From: Nitrosomonas sp. JL21 | GTDB taxonomy: Bacteria; Pseudomonadota; Gammaproteobacteria; Burkholderiales; Nitrosomonadaceae | Length of the DNA stretch: 64,000 nt | Direction: 5' to 3' | Assembly (NCBI RefSeq): GCF_009833095.1 | Contig: NZ_QRCB01000009.1 | Coordinates: forward strand, 62,001-126,000 | Part shown: positions 18,041-28,078 of the stretch, piece after piece | Position numbering within the stretch: position 1 is the stretch's first letter | How the letters are laid out: every line of letters begins with the position of its first letter | Translations under genes and position numbers: made by a program | Notes under the pieces: generated by a model | Database searches by the model: none | Told to the model about the DNA's origin: nothing | What the model saw: the letters and a program-made list of their open reading frames with translations, nothing else

Positions 18041-20868
18041 TAATTTTCCTTCTCTTTCGCATGGGCGATTTGATCGATCAGCAAACTTACCTGCTTAGCC
18101 ATTTTGCTTTGATTTTCTGCCGATTCGGCAATCTCCGCCACGCTCTTGCTGGTCTTGGCGACGCCAGACATGATGCCTTCAAAACTGCGAGAGGCTTCGC
18201 GGCTCACTTCGGCTCCTTTGCCGACATGCTGGGCTGATTCTTCGATCAGCTTGGTAATCTCGCGTGCGGCAATCGAGCTGCGTTCTGCGAGCTTGCGTAC
18301 TTCATCGGCCACGACTGAGAAACCGATGCCATGCTCTCCAGCGCGTGCCGCTTCAATGGCTGCATTGAAAGCCAGCAAATTGGTTTGGTTCGCGATCTCG
18401 TCGATGACGCCAACGATTTCAGAAACTTGTGAAGAGCTGGCTTGGATAGCGGTAATCGCAGCAATCGATTTCTGCAAGGCATCGAATCCTGATTGCGCCG
18501 CAGTGGACGAATCATGCGCCAGGTCTGCCGCCACGATGGAATTGGTTGCAATCGCATTGACACTCTCGACCAATTCGCGGACATGGGCATTCATTTCGGC
18601 TGCCCCAGTTGCGATGCGTTTCTCCAGTTGCACTTCACTGGTGACATCGTGGGCGTACTTGACGATTTTCATTACCTTGCCATTGAGGTCGAAAATGGGA
18701 TTATAAGTAGCCTGGATCCATACATCGCGATTGAATTTTCCGACGCGATGAAAGCGCCCGCTAATGAATTCCCCTTCACTCAATTTAAGCCAAAAATCCC
18801 GGTACTCCTTGCTTTGTGTGTATTCCATGCTGCAGAACATGCTATGGTGCTGGCCTTTTATTTCCCGCAAAGTATAACCCATCGCCGCCAGGAAATTGCG
18901 ATTCGCCTCCAGCACCTGACCATTCAGATCAAATTCGATGACGGCTTGGCCGCGATCGATAGCGGCCACCTTGGCCTTGAATTCCGAGGTGTGCAATTTG
19001 CTGTCGGTGATGTCTATGGCAAACTTCACGACTCTGACTGGGTTGCCGGAAGGATCAAAAATGGGATTGTAGGTAGCCTGAATCCAGACTTCATGATTAT
19101 TTTTGCCGACGCGCTTGTACTCGCCCGCTTCAAATTCACCGCCCGCCAGGCGTTCCCAGAACGACTGATAAGTTGCACCTGAAGCTTCTTTCGGATCGAC
19201 GAACATGCGATGATGACGGCCTTGAATGTCCTCGAGGCGATACCCCATGAGCTTGAGAAAATTTTCATTGGCATGAAGAACCTTGCCGGTCATGTCGAAC
19301 TCGATCATCGCTTGCGAGCGGTCGATAGCGTGCAATTTCCCATCTATATCCAAACGCTCGAGTTTGGATACAGTAATGTCGTCCGCTTGGATGATCACTT
19401 TAGTCAATATGCCATCGAATCCCAGAATCGGACTGAAATTAGCCAGAAACCAACGCTCGAGACCACCGGCACCCTTGCGCCGGACTTCGATGTTGACCGG
19501 TTGGAGTTCGCGCAATGAGCGCCATAGATCGATATGGGCGTTAGTGCGCATGTCTTCCTCGAATTGGATATGGCTCTCATGTTTGCCCACGAGGTCTGGG
19601 AGTCCATAGCCGAGGGCATTTTGCATACACTCGTTGGCACTGAGAATATGACCATCGGCCGATAACTCCATCAAGCAACTGCTTTTCGAAACGGCATCCA
19701 TTCGGGCGGACATTTCTATCGTCTCCATTTTTGCCATCGTAATGTCACTACAGTATTTCACTACCCGTGAAGGCTTCCCATCCAGATCCAGAATTGGGTT
19801 ATAACTGGCCTGTATCCAGATTCTCTTGCCATTTTTTCCATAGCGGAGATACTCTCCAGCATCAAATTGACCCTTGCTAAGTTTTTGCCAGAAAGCGCGA
19901 TAGGCGCCTCCGTTGGCTTCTTCTTTGCAAACAAAGATTCGATGATGCTTTCCTTTGATTTCCTCCAGCGTATAACCGGTTAAATCCAGAAAATTTTTAT
20001 TAGCATCTAGGATGTTACCCCCCAAATCGAATTCGATGATGCCCTGTGAGCGTGATATGGCTGCAATTCTTCCTTCATTGGCAATAGAAGCCAGTTTGTT
20101 ACCGGTGATGTCGCTGGCAAATTTAATGATTTTATAAGCTTTTCCCTCTGAATTCATAATTGGCGTATATGTAGCTTGCAACCAAACGCAGCGGCCTTGC
20201 CGATTCAAACGCATGAATTCGCTTTGTTTGAATTCCCCAGCACGTAAGTCATTCCAGAAAGCTTGATAATCTTCGCTCTGAGCATAGGTTTCACAGCAAA
20301 ATATCCGATGATGCTGTCCAGCGATTTCTTGCAAAGTGTAGTCGAAGATTTCCAGAAATTTTTGATTAGCGGTGAGAACGATGCCATCGAGGTCGAACTC
20401 GATCTCAGCCTGAGTACGATTGATGGCCATGATTTTCCCGTCGTCTTCAAGCGATTTGATCTTGCTCCCGGTAACATCCGTCGCGATTTGGACGATTTTG
20501 CAAGGTTTGCCCGCAGCATCGAGAATCGGAATATAGGATGCTTGAATATAGCGATCACACCCATCAGCCGCATTACGATGGAATTCCCCATTCACAGACT
20601 CGCCGGTTCGAAGCTTTTCCCAGAGCGATGTGTTTTCACCGCTCTCTGCAGCACCCACCACGCACAGGTGATCATGATGCTTGCCGAGCAAATCTTCCAA
20701 CGCATAGCCGAATAGCGACAGAAAATTGGCGTTGGCATCGAGTATGATGCCATTGAGATCAAATTCGATAGTCGCTTGAATATGCTCGATGGCTTTGTAA
20801 ATACTGGCGATATAGTGCTGATCACACTCTGTTAAAGGTTTCGTTTTTGCAGATGCTAATGCGGACAT
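18040..20868 (-). CDS. Soluble chemoreceptor with six tandem PAS domains
   Basis: 942 residues with no membrane segment, so the receptor is cytoplasmic. Six PAS repeats of about 122 residues run from about residue 12 to 735, each with an IEFDLxGxxLxANxNFL-like core, a KHH/QHH motif and a [15 protein letters not shown] end. The fourth is the most diverged ([15 protein letters not shown]). A methyl-accepting signalling domain follows (about 740-940) with tip [20 protein letters not shown]. No CheR/CheB pentapeptide is present. PAS cores without clear ligand residues leave the signal open; haem, FAD or quinone sensing are all possible. CAGGAG lies upstream of the ATG and a strong sigma-28 promoter 55-80 bases before it. 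It is first in an operon with the CheW protein. Confidence 0.92.
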   Translation of the reverse strand: MSALASAKTKPLTECDQHYIASIYKAIEHIQATIEFDLNGIILDANANFLSLFGYALEDLLGKHHDHLCVVGAAESGENTSLWEKLRTGESVNGEFHRNAADGCDRYIQASYIPILDAAGKPCKIVQIATDVTGSKIKSLEDDGKIMAINRTQAEIEFDLDGIVLTANQKFLEIFDYTLQEIAGQHHRIFCCETYAQSEDYQAFWNDLRAGEFKQSEFMRLNRQGRCVWLQATYTPIMNSEGKAYKIIKFASDITGNKLASIANEGRIAAISRSQGIIEFDLGGNILDANKNFLDLTGYTLEEIKGKHHRIFVCKEEANGGAYRAFWQKLSKGQFDAGEYLRYGKNGKRIWIQASYNPILDLDGKPSRVVKYCSDITMAKMETIEMSARMDAVSKSSCLMELSADGHILSANECMQNALGYGLPDLVGKHESHIQFEEDMRTNAHIDLWRSLRELQPVNIEVRRKGAGGLERWFLANFSPILGFDGILTKVIIQADDITVSKLERLDIDGKLHAIDRSQAMIEFDMTGKVLHANENFLKLMGYRLEDIQGRHHRMFVDPKEASGATYQSFWERLAGGEFEAGEYKRVGKNNHEVWIQATYNPIFDPSGNPVRVVKFAIDITDSKLHTSEFKAKVAAIDRGQAVIEFDLNGQVLEANRNFLAAMGYTLREIKGQHHSMFCSMEYTQSKEYRDFWLKLSEGEFISGRFHRVGKFNRDVWIQATYNPIFDLNGKVMKIVKYAHDVTSEVQLEKRIATGAAEMNAHVRELVESVNAIATNSIVAADLAHDSSTAAQSGFDALQKSIAAITAIQASSSQVSEIVGVIDEIANQTNLLAFNAAIEAARAGEHGIGFSVVADEVRKLAERSSIAAREITKLIEESAQHVGKGAEVSREASRSFEGIMSGVAKTSKSVAEIAESAENQSKMAKQVSLLIDQIAHAKEKEN
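18660..20840 (-). repeat. Six-fold internal PAS-coding repeat of about 366 bases
   Basis: Six in-frame copies of a unit of about 122 codons make up most of the six-PAS receptor gene. Copies 2, 3, 5 and 6 are clearly similar in protein sequence, and copies 1 and 4 are more diverged. The arrangement suggests growth by tandem duplication. The DNA copies have diverged enough that they are not near-identical by eye. Confidence 0.75.
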
Positions 20869-21341
20869 ATTGTCGAGTTCTCCTGAGGGTTATAGTGCAG
20901 TATCTCTCACGCTGTTCTACTTATTGCGGCCAAAATAGTGCTGGGTTTAGCGTGAATTGAGGGCAATTCAGTCATCTTTTAAATGCCTTCGTTTGCTGCG
21001 CAGAAGCAGAAGAACGATCAGAATCTACCAGCATGATCCTCAGTCCTGGATCCTAAAATTCGAGCACGCCAAGAATTCGTTGAGCCATTGATGAACATCA
21101 GGATGATGGTTTAGAAGAGTTACGCTAAAAATGGCATAAAATTCAAGATTGCATTGATTAAATACAAAGGATGATTAAGCAGGCTGTCGCATAGGGGTTT
21201 CGAGGATGCGAATGTGTTATCTGCTTTTTCTGGTTTTAACCGAATGATTGCAATCTGTTATTTACACAGTCGGTAATCAAATGATGAGGAACGACACAGC
21301 ATCTTGCAACATGACCTCAATATTCCGTGGTTCAATTAGGG
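20869..21341. other. Intergenic region with no recognised gene
   Basis: About 470 bases between the divergent receptor operon and arfB. Apart from the sigma-28 promoter at 20923-20949, I see no coding frame of useful length, no tRNA-like fold and no clear inverted repeat. It is AT-rich in its right half. The arfB promoter is probably here but I cannot place it. Confidence 0.5.
20923..20949 (-). promoter_or_regulatory. Sigma-28 promoter of six-PAS receptor operon
   Basis: Reading on the minus strand: TAAA at 20949-20946, exactly 15 bases, then GCCGCAAT at 20930-20923. The sigma-28 consensus is TAAA-N15-GCCGATAA, so the -35 box and GCCG core match fully. Transcription would begin near 20916, about 48 bases before the ATG. 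This places the receptor-adaptor operon in the flagellar regulon. Confidence 0.7.
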
Positions 21342-21812
21342 ATGATGAATAAATATCCGATAACTCAATGCAATAATCAGGATGGAAACACTACTCAGTT
21401 GATCATCTCCAGCCAGCTCACGATTCCGTTGAGCGAAATCGACACTCAAGCCGTCCGCTCGCAGGGTGCGGGCGGACAGAATGTGAACAAAGTCGCGACG
21501 GCAGTTCATCTGCGCTTTGATATCAACGCGTCCTCATTGCCCGATCAGTACAAGGAAAGACTGCTGCAATTGAAGGACAGTCGCATCAGCAATGAAGGTG
21601 TGATCATCATCAAAGCGCAGCGGCATAACAGTCAGATCAAGAACAAGGAAGATGCGCTCAATCGGTTACGCGATCTGATCAGAAGCATCCTAAGTCCGCG
21701 GAAAGCCCGTACGCCCACCAAACCAACCAGAGCTTCGCAACTCAAACGCCTGGAAAGCAAGGCATTGCAAAGCCAGCGAAAATCGCTGCGCGGCAGGATT
21801 GAGGAGCAATGA
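21342..21812 (+). CDS. arfB: Alternative ribosome-rescue factor ArfB (YaeJ)
   Basis: About 156 residues. The GGQ motif lies in RSQGAGGQNVNKV (about residues 41-53), the release-factor loop that hydrolyses peptidyl-tRNA. The C-terminal tail is very basic (PRKARTPTKPTRASQLKRLE), as in ArfB, where it lies in the empty mRNA channel of stalled ribosomes. The length fits a rescue factor (about 140) rather than a full release factor. The exact start is unsure: ATGs at 21342 and 21345, or GTG at 21327, with only a short AGGG nearby. The next frame (srkA) begins about 70 bases downstream. Confidence 0.9.
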   Translation: MMNKYPITQCNNQDGNTTQLIISSQLTIPLSEIDTQAVRSQGAGGQNVNKVATAVHLRFDINASSLPDQYKERLLQLKDSRISNEGVIIIKAQRHNSQIKNKEDALNRLRDLIRSILSPRKARTPTKPTRASQLKRLESKALQSQRKSLRGRIEEQ

Positions 21813-21882
21813 TACAATTCATGCGGACGAAAAATCCCTTAGATACATCGCAGCAATATCACTCACAACAAACATTCGATTC

Positions 21883-22881
21883 ATGGCAGAAAATAATAAC
21901 CAGACAATCCCGGCCTTTTCCTCTCTGACGCCCGATTGCGTCATGAATGCGCTGGACAGTCTGGGTTATCGCTGCGACGGCCGTTTGCTGGCGCTCAATA
22001 GTTATGAAAATCGCGTCTATCAAGTCGGCATAGACGACAGCCTGCCGTTGATCGCAAAATTCTATCGCCCGGAACGCTGGGTGGATGCAGCAATCTTGGA
22101 AGAACACGGATTCATGCAGGAACTGGCCGACCATGAAATTCCGGTCGTGCCTGCGCTAGCAGTCGATGGAAACACATTGCATCGCTTCGAAGCGTTCCGC
22201 TTCGCAGTTTTTCCGCGGCACGGCGGACGAGCGCCTGAATTTGAGGATCGCAACACGCTCGAGTGGATGGGGCGTTTCTTGGGGCGCATACATGCCATCG
22301 GCGCACTGAAACCTTTTGCGCATCGCCCCAAACTGGATATTACGAGCTTCGGTGAAGAACCGCTGCGTTTCTTGCTGAGCCATCAGATGATCCCGGCCGA
22401 TCTGAATTCGGCCTACCGCAGCGTTGCTGAGCAGGCGCTGGCGGGCGTGCGCGGTTGTTTTGAACATGCTGGGAATCATCCGGTATTGCGCTTGCATGGA
22501 GATTGCCATGCCGGCAATGTATTGTGGACGGATCAGGGGCCGCATTTCGTGGACTTTGACGATAGCCGCATGGGACCGGCGGTGCAGGATTTATGGATGC
22601 TACTGTCGGGCGATCGCGCTGACATGACGCGGCAATTGCTGGACGTTCTGGAAGGTTACCAGGATTTCTATGAGTTTGATGCCCGTCAATTGCATCTGAT
22701 CGAGGCATTGCGTACATTGCGGCTAATTCATTATTCCGCCTGGCTGGCGCAGCGATGGGATGAACTAGCCTTCAAGCACGCCTTTCCGTGGTTCAATACC
22801 CAGCGCTATTGGCAGGAACGCATTCTGGAGCTACGGGAACAGATTGCATTGATGATGGAACCGCCACTGCAATTGCTGTGA
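21883..22881 (+). CDS. srkA: Stress response kinase SrkA (YihE family)
   Basis: 332 residues, close to the usual 328. The segments LNSYENRVYQVG, LHGDCHAGNVLW (catalytic loop of the aminoglycoside-phosphotransferase-like fold) and HFVDFDDSRMGPAVQDLWM (metal-binding DFD) identify SrkA, a Ser/Thr kinase that counters stress-induced death pathways in Escherichia coli. A frame starting at 21799 would overlap arfB and add 28 residues. ATG 21883 gives the family length. It follows arfB closely on the same strand. It converges on the cyanophycin operon, with that operon's terminator in between. Confidence 0.9.
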   Translation: MAENNNQTIPAFSSLTPDCVMNALDSLGYRCDGRLLALNSYENRVYQVGIDDSLPLIAKFYRPERWVDAAILEEHGFMQELADHEIPVVPALAVDGNTLHRFEAFRFAVFPRHGGRAPEFEDRNTLEWMGRFLGRIHAIGALKPFAHRPKLDITSFGEEPLRFLLSHQMIPADLNSAYRSVAEQALAGVRGCFEHAGNHPVLRLHGDCHAGNVLWTDQGPHFVDFDDSRMGPAVQDLWMLLSGDRADMTRQLLDVLEGYQDFYEFDARQLHLIEALRTLRLIHYSAWLAQRWDELAFKHAFPWFNTQRYWQERILELREQIALMMEPPLQLL

Positions 22882-22897
22882 ACATACACAAAAAACA

Positions 22898-22924
22898 AGG
22901 GAGAGATCGTCCCGATCTCTCCCT
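22898..22924 (-). terminator. Terminator of cyanophycin operon
   Basis: Perfect 12-base stem, AGGGAGAGATCG (22898-22909) with CGATCTCTCCCT (22913-22924), loop TCC. On the minus strand it is followed by a T-rich tract (complement of 22890-22897). It lies 38 bases beyond the cphA stop. On the plus strand there is no T run, so it may only partly stop srkA transcription. Confidence 0.85.
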
Positions 22925-22961
22925 GCGGAATTCAACGACTTAAAACGCTGAAGCGGTTCGA

Positions 22962-25535
22962 TCAGCCCAGAGCAATGCGATTATTGATCTGCCCGAGCGA
23001 TTGTTCCACCTGATCGACCAGAATCAGGCATAGTTCACCGTCTTCCAGTTTGGACAATGCCGCTTCGATGGCAATATCTTCGCCCACGATCTCGCTGACT
23101 TTCTGCGTACGCTTGGCGTTTCCCAACCCTTCCCGCAACAATGTCAGCACTTCGCCATCGGCGCGTCCGCGTTGGCATTTATCTTGATATAACACGACTT
23201 CATCGAAGGCATCGCCGAGAATTCGGGTCTGTTGACGAATATCTTCATCGCGGCGGTCACCCGCAGCGCTGATCACAACCGAGCGTTTCTTCGATGGAAT
23301 ATTATCGATCGCACTGACCAACGCCTGTATGGCATCGGGATTATGACCATAATCGGCGATCAACGTCGCATTGCGATAATTGAACAAGTTGAAGCGGCCG
23401 GGAGCGGTTTGCGCATCGCTGACGAAGCTTGACACGCCGGCACGAATCACCAGCCAGTCCAGGCCAGCTGCCCAGCCTGCGCCAATGGCCGCCATGGCAT
23501 TTTCGACTTGGAAGTAAATGCTGCCATTCTGGGTCAGCGGAATTTCACTCAACGGAATGCGGTATTCGCCATGTTCACCGGCGGCGACGATACAGTGGTT
23601 TTCGACATAGATGACGCGCTTGTGCTGCGCGCGATGTTTGATCAGCACTGGATGATGCGCATCTTGCGCAAAGAAAATGACTGAACCCGGGCAATGATCA
23701 GCCATGCTCGCAACCAGTGGATCAGCCGCATTCAGCACGGCGTAACCGGTTTTTGGCGTCACGTTCTGTACGATAACGCGCTTCACGATCGCCAGTTCTT
23801 CAGCGGTATTGATGTACGCCATGCCGAGATGATCGCCCATCCCGATATTGGTCACCACGGCCACGTCGCAGCGATCGAATCCCAAGCCTTCGCGCAGCAT
23901 CCCACCACGTGCAGTCTCCAGCACGGCGGCATCCACATCCGGATGAAACAGAATGTTTCGGGCACTCTTAGGACCGCTGCAATCACCGGTATCGATGCAT
24001 AGATTATTGACATATACGCCATCGGTACACGCGAGTCCGACCCGTTTCCTGTCTTTCTCGAATACATTGCCGATCAGGCGGGCTGTGGTGGTTTTTCCGT
24101 TCGTACCGGTGACTGCGACGACCGGGATACGCGCGTCATCGCCTGGAACAAACATATTATCGATAATGGCTTCACCGACTGCGCGCCCTTTTCCAAACGA
24201 CGGTTGCAGGTGCATGCGTAAGCCAGGCGCAGCGTTGATCTCGATGATGCCGCCGCCCTGATCTTCGAGGGGGAAAGCCACGTTATCGCACACGATATCG
24301 ATGCCGCAGATGTCCAACCCAACTACTTTGGCTGCTGCAACCACGCGCTCTGCCAGTTCAGGATGAACGTCATCGGTGACATCGGTCGCCGATCCACCGG
24401 TCGATAAGTTGGCATTGCTGCGCAATACTATCCGCGCTCTTTTCTCAGGAATCGATTCAGCAGTAAGCCCCTGAGACGCCAAATAGGCCAGCGAAATTTC
24501 ATCCAGAGGAATTTTAGTCAATGACGTCACATGACCTTCGCCACGCATCGGATCGCGATTGATCTGATCGACGAGTTGACGAATGCTTTGCACGCCATCG
24601 CCGATCACTTGCGGCGGATCGCGCCGCGCTGCGGCAACCAACTTGTTGCCGACCACCAGCATGCGAAAATCGTACCCGGGAAGATACCGTTCAACCAGCA
24701 CATTGTCGCTGAACTCTGCCGCTATCTGATAAGCCGCTTTTACCTGTTTGGCATCAACGAGGTTCACAGTTACCCCTTTACCTTGATTGCTATCGAGGGG
24801 TTTCACGACGACAGGAGCACCTATTTCGCATGCTGCAGCCCACGCGTCGTCTGCGCTGTCGACATTTCGGCCTTGAGGAACGGGAATTCCCGCAGCATAC
24901 AGTAGCGTTTTGGTGAGTTCCTTATCCTGTACGATGGTTTCGGCAACCGCACTGGTCATATCGCTCTCAGACGCTTGAATACGACGTTGCTTGCTGCCCC
25001 AACCAAATTGCACCAGACTACCTTCAGTGAGACGGCGATATGGAATGCCACGAGCAACCGCAGCCTGCACAATTGAATATGTGCTCGGTCCAAGGCGTAT
25101 ATCTTCATTCAGCTCCCGCAGACGAAACACCGCCCCATCCAAATCAAACGGCGTGTTGTCAACGGTTGCCGCGAACAATGATTGAGCCAATTCAAACGCG
25201 AGTCTGCCGACTTTTTCTTCACTGTATTCGACAATGACCCGGTAGGTATTCGCTTCCGGTGTATGAACCGTTTGGCTGAAGCTTATCGGACATCCGGCCT
25301 GTAACTGAAGCCCCAGCGTTGCAGACTCGAGCACATGCGCAATAGTGATGGCTGCATTCGGGTCATCAGGCTGACGCAGAGAGATTTGTGGAAAACGCTC
25401 GCGCAATCTCGCCTCAAAATTGGAGATCGTATTAATATTCGTTTCAAATTCGCTGCAAAGAACAGTAGCCTCAATAGACGTGCGCTGGCTCCATACGTTT
25501 GGTCCACGTAATGCTCGAGTACGTAATACTTTCAT
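22962..25535 (-). CDS. cphA: Cyanophycin synthetase CphA (full length)
   Basis: 857 residues, the normal size. CphA builds cyanophycin, a poly-Asp backbone with Arg side groups, as a cytoplasmic nitrogen and carbon store. An N-terminal domain (1 to about 160) is followed by an ATP-grasp domain that adds Asp (about 205-470; VVKPLDSNQGKG near 245, EINAAPGL near 435). A Mur-ligase-like domain adds Arg (P-loop GTNGKTTTAR near 478, ADYGHNPDA near 728, C-terminal lobe to 857). All domains look intact. Its start overlaps the end of the upstream paralogue by four bases (ATGA). It is the last gene of the operon, closed by the terminator at 22898-22924. Confidence 0.95.
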   Translation of the reverse strand: MKVLRTRALRGPNVWSQRTSIEATVLCSEFETNINTISNFEARLRERFPQISLRQPDDPNAAITIAHVLESATLGLQLQAGCPISFSQTVHTPEANTYRVIVEYSEEKVGRLAFELAQSLFAATVDNTPFDLDGAVFRLRELNEDIRLGPSTYSIVQAAVARGIPYRRLTEGSLVQFGWGSKQRRIQASESDMTSAVAETIVQDKELTKTLLYAAGIPVPQGRNVDSADDAWAAACEIGAPVVVKPLDSNQGKGVTVNLVDAKQVKAAYQIAAEFSDNVLVERYLPGYDFRMLVVGNKLVAAARRDPPQVIGDGVQSIRQLVDQINRDPMRGEGHVTSLTKIPLDEISLAYLASQGLTAESIPEKRARIVLRSNANLSTGGSATDVTDDVHPELAERVVAAAKVVGLDICGIDIVCDNVAFPLEDQGGGIIEINAAPGLRMHLQPSFGKGRAVGEAIIDNMFVPGDDARIPVVAVTGTNGKTTTARLIGNVFEKDRKRVGLACTDGVYVNNLCIDTGDCSGPKSARNILFHPDVDAAVLETARGGMLREGLGFDRCDVAVVTNIGMGDHLGMAYINTAEELAIVKRVIVQNVTPKTGYAVLNAADPLVASMADHCPGSVIFFAQDAHHPVLIKHRAQHKRVIYVENHCIVAAGEHGEYRIPLSEIPLTQNGSIYFQVENAMAAIGAGWAAGLDWLVIRAGVSSFVSDAQTAPGRFNLFNYRNATLIADYGHNPDAIQALVSAIDNIPSKKRSVVISAAGDRRDEDIRQQTRILGDAFDEVVLYQDKCQRGRADGEVLTLLREGLGNAKRTQKVSEIVGEDIAIEAALSKLEDGELCLILVDQVEQSLGQINNRIALG

Positions 25536-27853
25536 AATTTAATTCCTTGAGTTTGTAGGCCGATTGGGAAATCCTGATTTCCCGGTTTGAATTTTTCTTG
25601 AGTAAATCCGGACGATTCGATGCCGCTCCGAATCAGATCCGGCTCGATGCCGAGTGCCCATGCCGCTCCAATAGCAGCGAGGATATTTTCGATTTCTTCC
25701 GTTCCATGCGGATTACCATCCGAAAATATCTCAGCGAGCTTGAGCAGTGGCAATTCATAAGAACCCGTAGCTAGTGCAATGGCATTATCACGCAGTATCA
25801 CGGCCCGTTTTCCTTGAGTGGAACCCGTTCCATTGATGCGGTGTTGTGTGACGACCGGCAAATCAGGATCACTGCTGAAGAAAATGACTTCTCCATGGCA
25901 CAACTCCGACATTTCAACCAGCATTTCATCTCTAGCATTGAGAACGGCCGCACCGACGGGGAGCTTGATGTCCTTCTCGACATCGTCAACGGCTGCTGCA
26001 GTAGGCGTTACCACATCGATTTGGGTGCGCAATACATTGAAAACTTGCTTTAACGTTTCAACCCCGTGTTGACCAAAATGATGCGCCGGATCGATATTGG
26101 TGATCACTCCCACGTGACAGCTATCATAAGCCAGCCCTTCATTCAGGAGTGTATCGAAACCGTTTTCAAATACTGCCGCTTCAACCGTTGGATTCATCAA
26201 CGTGCGATTGGCAGCAGACCAGCTAGCACTGTCGTTCTTGTCAATTTTGCGATAATTCAGGTAAAGACCGTCGCTGCACGTCAAGCCTGTTTGCTGGCCG
26301 GAAAGAATGAGTAGCCGTGCAACGAGATAAGCGACAGAGGTTTTGCCGTAGCTGCCGGTAATTCCAACGATAGGAATACGACCGTTTCCTTGATCCGGAA
26401 ATAAATGATTGACGATGGCTTTTCCCACTGGCCGAGGAGTTCCCACAGCAGGCTTGATGTGCATCAACAGGCTGGGTCCTGCATTGACTTCAACGATGGC
26501 TCCGTCTTGTTCATTCAGTGGACGAGAAATATCGCTCGTGACCAGATCAATGCCGGCGATGTCCAAACCCACAACCCGCGCCGCTAAGGAAGCAATGGCG
26601 GCAGTACTGGGATGAACCTGGTCGGTCACATCAAAGGCATGATTTCCATTGCGTTGAATGACTACGTTGACCCCGGCGGGAACAATCGAATCACTGCGAT
26701 AACCCTGACGAGCAATTTCTATTCGCGCCGCACTATCGATGCGAATCAAATTCAACGGATGATCTTCCGTTGTTCCACGGCGGGGATCAGAGTTAATCTG
26801 AGATTCAATCAATTCGAGAATAGTTGATGTACCATCTCCTGTGACTGACACAGAATCGCCGCGGGTAGCAGCCACGAGTTGCCCGCCAACCACCAACAGG
26901 CGATGTTCGGTGCCAGCGATATATTGTTCAACCAGCACGCCAGTGCCTTCTTTCAGCGCAACATGATACGCCGACTCAATTTCATCCTGATGGCTCAATT
27001 CTATGAACACGCCGCGTCCATGATTGCCGTCACAGGGTTTGACCACGACGGGCAAGCCAATATCGTTGGCTGCTTCCCAGGCTGCCTGAGCGCTTTCAAC
27101 CATGCACCCTTCAGGCACGGGCACGCCACACGATTGCAATAATGCTTTGGTCAAATCCTTATCGCGGGAAATACTTTCTGCAATAGCGGGGGTTCGATCC
27201 GTTTCCGCAGTCCAGATGTGACGGCAACGTGCGCCATATCCTAGCTGAACCAGATTCCCTTTGGTAATGAGCCGCTTGGCAGGAATATTGCGCGCGACAG
27301 CAGCATCCACAATGCAGGCTGTCGATGGGCCAAGCCAGAGCGAATCCACCAAATCCCGAAGATTTTCAATAACGCCAGCCACATCATAGGTCGGATGCTG
27401 ATGCTGCTCGAAGTTCATCGCAGCCAATACCAGCTCACGCGCATAATGCAGCGCAGCGCGCGTAATCTCCTCGTGCCATGCGCTCAAGGCGACTTTATAC
27501 ACTCCCCGCACCGAGGTTTCGCGCGCTCTGCCAAAACCACCGCGCATCCCCGCTAAATTCTGCAATTCCAACGACACGTGCTCAAGGATATGGCATGGCC
27601 AAGTGCCTTCCTTTACTCGACGCAGAAAACCGCCGCGTTCTTCATAACTGCAGCGATGTTCGATCAGTGACGGAAGCCATTCCGATAAACGTTCATAAAA
27701 CCCGGGAATCCTGTCTGAAGGAAAATCTTCCAGATCGCCAATGTCAACCGTTGCTTCCAGAGCCGGATAATAAGTCCACAGATTCGGACCATTCAGGTGC
27801 CTGATTTCAAGAAACTTTATATCTTTCGGAGGATAATCGTTTGAATTAGACAT
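25532..27853 (-). CDS. Shortened cyanophycin synthetase paralogue (CphA'-like)
   Basis: 773 residues. The order is as in CphA: N-terminal domain, ATP-grasp domain (VVKPCDGNHGRG near 269), Mur-like domain with P-loop written GSYGKTS (near 499) instead of GTNGKTT. The chain stops soon after IGAAWALGIEPDLI, so the C-terminal Mur lobe of about 100 residues is missing. Paired long and short synthetases are known in betaproteobacteria such as Ralstonia eutropha. The short one may have altered activity, for example joining Asp-Arg dipeptides as cyanobacterial CphA2 does, or may be a helper subunit. The end is a clean TGA overlapping the next start, so this looks like a stable form, not a frameshift. 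Confidence 0.88.
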   Translation of the reverse strand: MSNSNDYPPKDIKFLEIRHLNGPNLWTYYPALEATVDIGDLEDFPSDRIPGFYERLSEWLPSLIEHRCSYEERGGFLRRVKEGTWPCHILEHVSLELQNLAGMRGGFGRARETSVRGVYKVALSAWHEEITRAALHYARELVLAAMNFEQHQHPTYDVAGVIENLRDLVDSLWLGPSTACIVDAAVARNIPAKRLITKGNLVQLGYGARCRHIWTAETDRTPAIAESISRDKDLTKALLQSCGVPVPEGCMVESAQAAWEAANDIGLPVVVKPCDGNHGRGVFIELSHQDEIESAYHVALKEGTGVLVEQYIAGTEHRLLVVGGQLVAATRGDSVSVTGDGTSTILELIESQINSDPRRGTTEDHPLNLIRIDSAARIEIARQGYRSDSIVPAGVNVVIQRNGNHAFDVTDQVHPSTAAIASLAARVVGLDIAGIDLVTSDISRPLNEQDGAIVEVNAGPSLLMHIKPAVGTPRPVGKAIVNHLFPDQGNGRIPIVGITGSYGKTSVAYLVARLLILSGQQTGLTCSDGLYLNYRKIDKNDSASWSAANRTLMNPTVEAAVFENGFDTLLNEGLAYDSCHVGVITNIDPAHHFGQHGVETLKQVFNVLRTQIDVVTPTAAAVDDVEKDIKLPVGAAVLNARDEMLVEMSELCHGEVIFFSSDPDLPVVTQHRINGTGSTQGKRAVILRDNAIALATGSYELPLLKLAEIFSDGNPHGTEEIENILAAIGAAWALGIEPDLIRSGIESSGFTQEKFKPGNQDFPIGLQTQGIKL

Positions 27854-28078
27854 ACATCTAAATTGAGTAATGACATGAAGCCATTAACGCCGAGTAAGCT
27901 TATTGGTTTACACATGAAGGAAAATAATTCTCAAATCGATTAGGCAGCTTCTAAAAGCGAACGAAGCCAGACAAGGCGAGATTAAGTGAAAAAGCACGGC
28001 TTACGAGTGATAAATGAGCACATTCTGAGTTAGTTTCAATCTAGTAGGACCGATCGACCAGCAGCCACTCAGCGTCTC

